34,956 bases of DNA from a virus: positions 1 through 34,956 of the IMG/VR virus record IMGVR_UViG_3300042453_000037, one strand, 5' to 3'. Under the pieces are notes generated by a model. The model did not search any database. It was not told the origin of the DNA and was given only the letters and a program-made list of their open reading frames with translations. The position numbers and the translations under genes were made by a program. Of the stretch, positions 29,270-34,956 are shown piece after piece; position 1 is the first letter of the stretch, and each line of letters opens with the position of its first letter.

Positions 29270-31494
29270 TGGCTGATTACACAGGGATTGCCGCTGCTGG
29301 CGCTGTATCAAACGGTGGTTCTGCAAAGGACAAGAGCAGTTCCGACATTCTCGCTACCGCACGCAGTCGCCTAGACATGGCGATCTCTGCGTTGTCAGAG
29401 TCGCGTGAAGATGAGATTGATGATTTGCGTTTCTACGCTGGCTCACCTGACAATCATTGGCAGTGGCCTGCTGACGTACTTGCTACCCGTGGTGCAGTAC
29501 AAGGCCAAACGATCAACGCACGTCCGTGCCTGACAATCAACAAACTACCCCAGCACGTTAAACAAGTTACGAATGACCAAAGACAAAATAGACCAAGTGG
29601 TAAGGTCATTCCTGCTGACGACAATGCAGACGTGGAAATTGCCGAAATCTTTAACGGACTGGTACGCCACATCGAATACATCTCTGATGCCGATGTCGCC
29701 TACGACACAGCGTGCGAGAACCAAGTCTCCTATGGAGAGGGATACATCCGGCTGCTGACTGAGTATTGTGACGAGAACACATTTGACCAAGACATCAAGA
29801 TTGGGCGAATCCGCAATTCCTTTAGCGTCTACATGGACCCGACCATCCAAGACCCTTGCGGCGCGGATGCAAAGTATTGTTTTATCACCGAAGACATCCC
29901 GAAAACAGAATACGAGCGCCTGTACCCCAATTCAGCGCCCATTACAACTTTGCAATCTTTGGGTGTGGGCGACCAGTCCATCTCCAACTGGCTCAATGAG
30001 AACACAGTCCGCATTGCTGACTACTACTACATTGACTATGACCGCGCTACATTGAATTTGTACCCTGGCAACTTGACAGCGTTTGAGGGTACGCCCGAAG
30101 ACAAACAATTTAAGGCAATCTATGGAAAACCTAAAAAATCTCGTGAATCTGATCGTGTCAAAGTTAAATACTGCAAGATCAACGGCTATGAAATTCTTGA
30201 AGAGCGTGATTGGGCGGGGAAATACATCCCAGTAGTCCGAGTCGTTGGCAATGAATACGAGGTTGATGGGCGTTTGTACCTGTCTGGCCTAGTCCGAAAT
30301 GCAAAAGATGCACAGCGGATGTACAACTACTGGGTATCTCAGGAAGCTGAAATGCTGGCACTTGCACCAAAAGCCCCATTTATCGGCTACGGTGGTCAGT
30401 TTGAAGGCTACGAAGACAAGTGGAAGACCGCAAACACAACTAACTGGCCTTACCTAGAGGTAAACCCTGATGTGACTGACGGTTCTGGCGCTGTTTTGCC
30501 ATTACCACAACGCGCCCAGCCCCCAATGGCATCTAGCGGCCTGTTGCAAGCTAAAGCTGGCGCTTCCGAAGACATCAAATCAACAACTGGTCAATATAAC
30601 GCTTCTTTGGGCATGGGAAGCAACGAACGCTCAGGAAAAGCAATTCTTGCGCGTCAACGTGAAGGTGATGTGGGTACTTACCACTACGGCGACAACCTCG
30701 CCCGTGCGGTGCGCCACATTACTCGCCAGATTGTTGACCTTGCTCCCAAAATTTACGACACACAGCGCGTGGCTCGGATCATTGGCGAAGACGGCGAAAC
30801 CGACATGGTCAAGATTGACCCTATGCAGCAAGAACCAGTCAAGAAAATCATTGATCCTATGAACCCATCGGTGGTTATAGACAAAATTTACAACCCTTCC
30901 GTGGGTAAGTACGATGTGGTGGTGTCAACAGGCCCGGGCTACGCAACCAAGCGCCAAGAGGCACTTGAGGCAATGGCTCAGTTGCTGCAAGGCAACCCAC
31001 AATTGTGGCAAGTGGCTGGCGATCTGTTTGTCAAGAACATGGATTGGCCCGGCGCACAGGAAATGGCAAAACGCTTTGCCAAGACCATTGATCCCAAACT
31101 CATGGAAGACGGCGACAAGTCGCCGGATTTGCAAGCTGCTGAACAACAGATGGAGGCAATGGGGCAAGAGATGGAACAAATGCACCAGATGCTTCAGAAT
31201 GTCGGCAAGTCGATTGAGATGCAAGACATGAAGCGCAAGGACTACGAGGCTGAGATCAAAGCCTACCAAGCCGAGACACAACGCATTAGCACAGTCCAAG
31301 CCAGTATGTCACCAGAGCAGATTCAGGACATCGTGATGGGTACAATTCACGCAGCAATGGATTCTGGCGATATTGTGAACGGCTCACCAGAAATGCGTGA
31401 ACCCGCAGAAATGCCTGAGATGCCTGAGATGCCAATGGAACAACAGGGTATGGAGCAAATGCCACCACAAGGAATGCCAAATGAAATGCAATGA
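29269..31494 (+). CDS. Portal protein, P22 gp1 type
   Basis: 741 residues; P22 gp1 is 725. Typical features: an N-terminal region with SRLDMAISALSESREDEIDD and LRFYAGSP, then INARPCLTINKLPQHVKQVT and NDQRQNRPSGKV (about 83-115), a core with DPTIQDPCGADAKY and the stem region with NERSGKAILARQREGD. The C-terminal part is a long Gln/Met-rich helical barrel with MPEMPEMPMEQQ at the end. It forms the twelve-subunit ring for DNA entry. Confidence 0.92.
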   Translation: MADYTGIAAAGAVSNGGSAKDKSSSDILATARSRLDMAISALSESREDEIDDLRFYAGSPDNHWQWPADVLATRGAVQGQTINARPCLTINKLPQHVKQVTNDQRQNRPSGKVIPADDNADVEIAEIFNGLVRHIEYISDADVAYDTACENQVSYGEGYIRLLTEYCDENTFDQDIKIGRIRNSFSVYMDPTIQDPCGADAKYCFITEDIPKTEYERLYPNSAPITTLQSLGVGDQSISNWLNENTVRIADYYYIDYDRATLNLYPGNLTAFEGTPEDKQFKAIYGKPKKSRESDRVKVKYCKINGYEILEERDWAGKYIPVVRVVGNEYEVDGRLYLSGLVRNAKDAQRMYNYWVSQEAEMLALAPKAPFIGYGGQFEGYEDKWKTANTTNWPYLEVNPDVTDGSGAVLPLPQRAQPPMASSGLLQAKAGASEDIKSTTGQYNASLGMGSNERSGKAILARQREGDVGTYHYGDNLARAVRHITRQIVDLAPKIYDTQRVARIIGEDGETDMVKIDPMQQEPVKKIIDPMNPSVVIDKIYNPSVGKYDVVVSTGPGYATKRQEALEAMAQLLQGNPQLWQVAGDLFVKNMDWPGAQEMAKRFAKTIDPKLMEDGDKSPDLQAAEQQMEAMGQEMEQMHQMLQNVGKSIEMQDMKRKDYEAEIKAYQAETQRISTVQASMSPEQIQDIVMGTIHAAMDSGDIVNGSPEMREPAEMPEMPEMPMEQQGMEQMPPQGMPNEMQ

Positions 31495-31843
31495 TTTTAT
31501 GGGAATGCTATTCCTAGCCCGTGATGTGACCCACAGTGTTCACTTGAACACCCGCAGTTACTCCAAGCACGTTGCGCTCAATATCTTTTATGAACGCATC
31601 GTTGGCGCTGCCGATGACTTTGCCGAGGCTTACCAAGGCAGACACGGTATGATTGGGCCAATTAGCCTGATGTCTGCCAAGAAAACGACCAATGTGATCG
31701 AATTCTTGCAAGACCAGCTTGACGAGATCGAAAAGTGCAGATATGAAGTAGTTGACAAGTCAGACTCATCGCTGCAACAATTGATTGACAACATCATTGA
31801 AATTTATTTACGCACGATTTATAAGCTGAAATTCTTAGCATAA
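31481..31843 (+). CDS. DUF5856 / Dps-like helical phage protein
   Basis: 120 residues. The ATG at 31481 has AAGGA eight bases upstream and overlaps the portal end by 14 bases; an in-frame ATG at 31499 is an alternative. A four-helix pattern is seen: MLFLARDVTHSVHLNTRSYS, IFYERIVGAADDFAEAYQGR and the terminal IDNIIEIYLRTIYKLKFLA. This matches what I recall of the ferritin/Dps-like DUF5856 family found in many aquatic phages. Metal or DNA binding is a family guess. Confidence 0.65.
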   Translation: MKCNDFMGMLFLARDVTHSVHLNTRSYSKHVALNIFYERIVGAADDFAEAYQGRHGMIGPISLMSAKKTTNVIEFLQDQLDEIEKCRYEVVDKSDSSLQQLIDNIIEIYLRTIYKLKFLA

Positions 31844-31853
31844 GGAGAATATT

Positions 31854-32156
31854 TTGGAACTCTTAAACCCTCTGGCAGACACTAATTTTCCAGCCAAGTC
31901 CATTTCTTACACTGGCACTGCTGGCGTAACTGGTGCTTGGCCTGCTGGCGCTCAAGGCGTGGTGGTTTGGTCTGACCAAGCCTGCTATGTGTTAGTCGGC
32001 GAAGGTGTTACTGCTACAACAGCAAGCACACCCTTGCCAGCAAATGTACCTGTTCCGTTCAAAGTGCCTAGTAGCGTCAGTGGTCAATGGCGCGTGAGTG
32101 CAATCCAAGTGTCCACTGGCGGCACGATCTACTGCAAACCAATTAACATCCAATGA
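31854..32156 (+). CDS. Small virion-associated protein, unknown
   Basis: 100 residues from a TTG start with GGAG nine bases upstream. The protein is beta-rich (PAKSISYTGTAGVTGAWPAG, VVVWSDQACYVLVGEG, VSAIQVSTGGTIYCKPINIQ). Short proteins of this pattern occur in phage head regions. It overlaps the glycine-rich gene by four bases (ATGA), suggesting the two products act together. Function unknown. Confidence 0.6.
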   Translation: MELLNPLADTNFPAKSISYTGTAGVTGAWPAGAQGVVVWSDQACYVLVGEGVTATTASTPLPANVPVPFKVPSSVSGQWRVSAIQVSTGGTIYCKPINIQ

Positions 32157-33025
32157 GCTTTTTTGGCATTCCCATCCGTAATGGTCTTGCCATTGGGCTT
32201 GGCAATACTATTGGATTGTCTTCTAACCCATCAACCGCATTTCTTACAGACTATTTAATAGTTGCTGGTGGTGGCGCTGGAAGTTTTAATTACGGTGGTG
32301 GTGGTGGTGCGGGTGGCTTACTTTCAAGTACTGGGCTAGTTACCAATCTCAACATTTCGTATATTGTTACTGTTGGTGCTGGTGGTACGGGTTCAGCCGG
32401 AAGTCAAGGCACTTCGGGTTCAAATTCCGTTTTTAATACGTTTACTGCTATTGGCGGTGGCTATGGTGGTTGTGCCACAGTAGGCCAAAACACTGGCGCA
32501 AGCGGTGGTTCTGGCGGCGGTGGTGGCGGTAACAAAACAGGAGCAGCGGGTGGCGCAGGAACATCAGGACAAGGTAACGCTGGCGGTGCGGCTGTTGGTG
32601 CTGCTGTCAGTGGTGCTGCTGGCGGTGGCGGTGGCGCAAGTGCAGTAGGTGGTACTGCAACATCGGGCGTTGCTGGTGCAGGCGGCGCAGGTACAGCAAG
32701 CAGCATAAGTGGCAGTAGCGTCACCTACGCTGGCGGCGGTGGCGGCAATGCTGATGGGACACAAGGCGCAGGCGGCGCAGGTGGCGGCGGTGCTGCTGGC
32801 AATCCCGGCACTAATGGCACTGCCAATTTGGGTGGTGGCGGTGGTGGATCAGGTACATCTTCTGGCAACGGCGGTTCTGGTGTTGTGATTATTAAAATCC
32901 CAGACACGCGCACAGCCACTTTCTCAGAAGGCGTGACATCAAGCGTATCTACTGCGGTGTCTGGTTATAAAATTTACACCGTAACCGCAACATCCACAAC
33001 ATCTGAAACAGTCACCTTCAGTTAA
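32153..33025 (+). CDS. Glycine-rich adhesin-type protein
   Basis: 290 residues. After a short N-terminus (SFFGIPIRNGLAIGLGNTIG) and a VAGGGAG start of the repeats, about 200 residues are dominated by glycine runs (GGGGGAGG, SGGGGGGN, GGGGGAS), with Ser, Ala, Thr and Asn between. The end (GVVIIKIPDTRTATFSEG) is a beta domain. Glycine-rich runs of this kind form polyglycine-II bundles in T2 gp38-like receptor adhesins. Its place among head genes, away from the fibres, is unusual. Confidence 0.65.
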   Translation: MSFFGIPIRNGLAIGLGNTIGLSSNPSTAFLTDYLIVAGGGAGSFNYGGGGGAGGLLSSTGLVTNLNISYIVTVGAGGTGSAGSQGTSGSNSVFNTFTAIGGGYGGCATVGQNTGASGGSGGGGGGNKTGAAGGAGTSGQGNAGGAAVGAAVSGAAGGGGGASAVGGTATSGVAGAGGAGTASSISGSSVTYAGGGGGNADGTQGAGGAGGGGAAGNPGTNGTANLGGGGGGSGTSSGNGGSGVVIIKIPDTRTATFSEGVTSSVSTAVSGYKIYTVTATSTTSETVTFS

Positions 33026-33035
33026 GGAAATTAAA

Positions 33036-33395
33036 TTGGCTCACTTTGCAAAACTTGATGAGAACAACATTGTGACTTTTGTCACGATGGGCCGTCAGGA
33101 AGACGATGGCAAAGAAGCAGAATTGACTTTGCGTTCTGGTTATACCTATAAGCAAACCTCGTATAACACCCGTGGTGGTGTTCATGCTAATGGCGGCACA
33201 CCTTTTCGCAAGAATTACGCTGGAATTGGGTATACCTATGACAGCCAGCGTGACGCATTTATTGCACCACAGCCATTTCCAAGTTGGACAATGAGTGAGC
33301 AAACCTGTTTATGGTCTGCCCCAATCCCAATGCCTACTGATGGCTCTTATACTTGGGATGAGGCAACAACATCTTGGGTTAGCACTAGTGCATAA
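33036..33395 (+). CDS. Conserved-looking phage protein, possibly virion-associated
   Basis: 119 residues from a TTG start with AAGGAAA upstream. AHFAKLDENNIVTFVTMGRQ, SYNTRGGVHANGGTPFRKNY, AGIGYTYDSQRDAFIAPQPF and PSWTMSEQTCLW form a protein type that I recall as frequent in aquatic phages. It is soluble and rich in aromatic residues. An A/T-rich inverted repeat (33399-33415) follows the stop. Function unknown. Confidence 0.68.
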   Translation: MAHFAKLDENNIVTFVTMGRQEDDGKEAELTLRSGYTYKQTSYNTRGGVHANGGTPFRKNYAGIGYTYDSQRDAFIAPQPFPSWTMSEQTCLWSAPIPMPTDGSYTWDEATTSWVSTSA

Positions 33396-33465
33396 CCGAA
33401 ATATCTGATATATTTGTAAAAACCGTACCAGCGAGGTTCACTGGGGAATCGAAGGATTCATTGAA

Positions 33466-34242
33466 ATGACTGAAGAAGTCCAAAACCTAGCGGAAGTTGA
33501 CTCCGTGCCAACACCAAGTGAGACGGCCTCACCGGAAGTTGTAGAAGTTACGCCGGAGACACCAGAGGTAGTCAGCAAGTCATTCTCGCAAGAGGAACTT
33601 GATGCTGCAATTGGTAAACGCCTCGCAAGAGAGCAACGTAAATGGGAACGAGAGCAAGCAAATCGCCAAGCGGAAACGCAGGTGATGAAGGCTGCACCAA
33701 CGGCAACCGTTGACCAGTTTGAAAGCCCCGAAGCCTATGCGGAAGCATTGGCCTATTCAAAGGCTGAAGAATTGATCGCTAGACGAGAAGCCGCCAAGCA
33801 GCAATCGCAGGTTCTTGAGAGTTATCACGAGCGTGAAGAAGAAGCGCGGAGCAAATACGAGGACTTTGAACAAGTTGCGTATAACCCCAAGCTGACAATT
33901 ACAAATGTGATGGCAGAAACGATCCAATCCTCGGATGTTGGCCCCGACTTAGCCTATTGGCTTGGGACTAACCCTAAAGAAGCAGACCGTATTTCCAGAA
34001 TGTCGCCACTCGGTCAGGCAAAGGAAATCGGAAAGATTGAGGCTAAATTAGCTTCTGATCCTCCGGTGAAAAGATCAACGTCTGCGCCAGCACCTATTTC
34101 GCCAGTTACTGCCCGATCTTCTGGATCACCAGCACTTGACACTACTGACCCACGCTCTATCAAGAGCATGACAACCTCGGAGTGGATTGCGGCTGACAGG
34201 GCAAGACAGATGAAAAAGTGGCAGTCACAGGCTAACCGCTAA
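33466..34242 (+). CDS. Capsid scaffolding protein
   Basis: 258 residues; P22 gp8 is 303. An acidic N-terminal region (TEEVQNLAEVDSVPTPSET), then a long charged coiled coil (about 45-125, with QEELDAAIGKRLAREQRKWE), and a basic C-terminus (WIAADRARQMKKWQSQANR) of the type that binds coat protein. Position immediately before the coat gene is diagnostic. It drives procapsid assembly and leaves before or during packaging. Confidence 0.85.
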   Translation: MTEEVQNLAEVDSVPTPSETASPEVVEVTPETPEVVSKSFSQEELDAAIGKRLAREQRKWEREQANRQAETQVMKAAPTATVDQFESPEAYAEALAYSKAEELIARREAAKQQSQVLESYHEREEEARSKYEDFEQVAYNPKLTITNVMAETIQSSDVGPDLAYWLGTNPKEADRISRMSPLGQAKEIGKIEAKLASDPPVKRSTSAPAPISPVTARSSGSPALDTTDPRSIKSMTTSEWIAADRARQMKKWQSQANR

Positions 34243-34262
34243 CTTTTTTAAGGACTTTTAAA

Positions 34263-34956
34263 ATGTCAAACAGTATCCTAACGATCGACATGATCACCCG
34301 CAAGGCTCTCGAAATTCTTGAGAACAACCTTGTTTTGACCCGCAATGTAAACCGCCAGTACGACGACAGCTTTGCTGTTGAAGGTGCGAAGATCGGTTCA
34401 ACCCTGCGTATCCGTTTACCTGACCGCGCTTTGGTTACTGACGGTGCTGCCTTGCAAGTGCAAGACGACAACGAACAGTTCACCACGTTGTCTGTAAACA
34501 ACCAAAAGCACATTGGTGTCAACTTCACATCTGCTGAATTGACCATGCAATTGGATGACTTTGCAGAGCGTGTTCTCAAGCCTCGTATCAGCCAATTGGC
34601 ATCTTCTATTGATGCTGACGTTGCTAATGCGTACAAAACCATCGGTAACACCGTTGGAACACCCGGCACTACTCCTTCGACTTCTTTGGTCTTGTTGCAA
34701 GCCCAACAGAAATTGAACGAAAACGCTGCTGTGATGTCCCCACGTTACGCAACCGTAAACCCTGCTGCTAACGCTGGCTTGGTTGAAGGCATGAAGGGTC
34801 TGTTTAATCCAACAGATACCGTTAGCCGCCAATTCAAGAACGGCATGATGGGCGCTGGCGTATTGGGCTTTGATGAAGTCAATATGTCTCAGTCTATCAA
34901 GCAACACACTACTGGTTCACGCAGCGCAAGTGCTTCTACATTGGTTAAGACCCCCG
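34263..34956 (+). CDS. Major capsid (coat) protein, N-terminal part
   Basis: The gene begins MSNSILTIDMITRKALEILE with AAGGAC upstream and runs off the end of the window; it continues from base 1 (base 34830 equals base 1). The full protein is 403 residues. RQYDDSFAVEGAKIGSTLRI and the conserved NQKHIGVNFTSAELTMQLDD are the kind of segments found in P22-like coat proteins. The terminal 127 bases are the duplicated overlap. Confidence 0.9.
   Translation, partial: MSNSILTIDMITRKALEILENNLVLTRNVNRQYDDSFAVEGAKIGSTLRIRLPDRALVTDGAALQVQDDNEQFTTLSVNNQKHIGVNFTSAELTMQLDDFAERVLKPRISQLASSIDADVANAYKTIGNTVGTPGTTPSTSLVLLQAQQKLNENAAVMSPRYATVNPAANAGLVEGMKGLFNPTDTVSRQFKNGMMGAGVLGFDEVNMSQSIKQHTTGSRSASASTLVKTP
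34830..34956. repeat. Terminal direct repeat, copy 2
   Basis: This is the exact second copy of bases 1-127. It lies inside the 5' part of the major capsid gene. It should be counted once in the genome; anything annotated in both copies is the same locus. Confidence 0.95.

Noticed and set aside
32461-32919. Proline-rich minus-strand frames
   Set aside because: They are the complement of glycine codons of the adhesin-type gene.

Overview
This window is the essentially complete genome of a tailed phage of the P22-like podovirus type. Bases 1-127 are identical to bases 34830-34956, so the sequence is a circular or circularly permuted molecule of about 34,829 bp, opened inside the major capsid gene. 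The head and tail proteins resemble the P22 families (portal gp1, scaffold gp8, coat gp5, gp4, gp10 and ejection proteins). The rest of the gene complement (DUF669 protein, Sak4-like ATPase, RusA, 3TM holin, M15 endolysin, fibres rich in GGTG repeats) and the roughly 50% GC content suggest a phage of a freshwater proteobacterium, perhaps betaproteobacterial. The host is inference. I see no integrase, no phage DNA polymerase, no RNA polymerase and no tRNA gene.

Layout. (1) Rightward structural and packaging block, from 24227 through the end of the window and on from 1 to 11316: small terminase, a large unrecognised gene, large terminase, small basic proteins, portal, a Dps/DUF5856-like protein, a glycine-rich adhesin, scaffold, coat, a decoration-like protein, gp4- and gp10-like proteins, fibre, cupin, three ejection-type proteins, and a second fibre. 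(2) Rightward lysis region 11318-13693: membrane proteins, 3TM holin, M15 endolysin. (3) Leftward block 21066-13649: recombination genes (Sak4-like ATPase, DUF669, PD-(D/E)XK nuclease, SF2 helicase), followed by a cassette of very small genes joined by 4-nt stop/start overlaps. (4) Divergent control region 21067-21251 between the leftward operon and a Cro/YdaS-like regulator. (5) Rightward replication genes: a Toprim-helicase with a C-terminal winged-helix-like segment, a CATCCGAA iteron cluster at its 3' end, and RusA.

Regulation visible in the sequence. A 15-bp operator (CTAGCA-N3-TGCTAG) occurs three times in the divergent control region; one copy lies between the -35 and -10 of a strong leftward promoter. 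A fourth copy lies 5 kb away in front of the small-gene cassette. The coat gene and its downstream neighbours are separated by hairpin terminators, two of which share the same GGGGC-TTCG-GCCCC stem-loop.

The strongest candidates for something new are the iteron cluster overlapping the end of the replication gene; a second origin-like region at 24752-25066 with three 12-bp DnaA-box-like repeats, a 73% GC island and an abrupt AT-rich tract; the four-site operator regulon; the tightly coupled small-gene cassette; and a lone antisense gene with its own extended -10 promoter in front of the large terminase gene.
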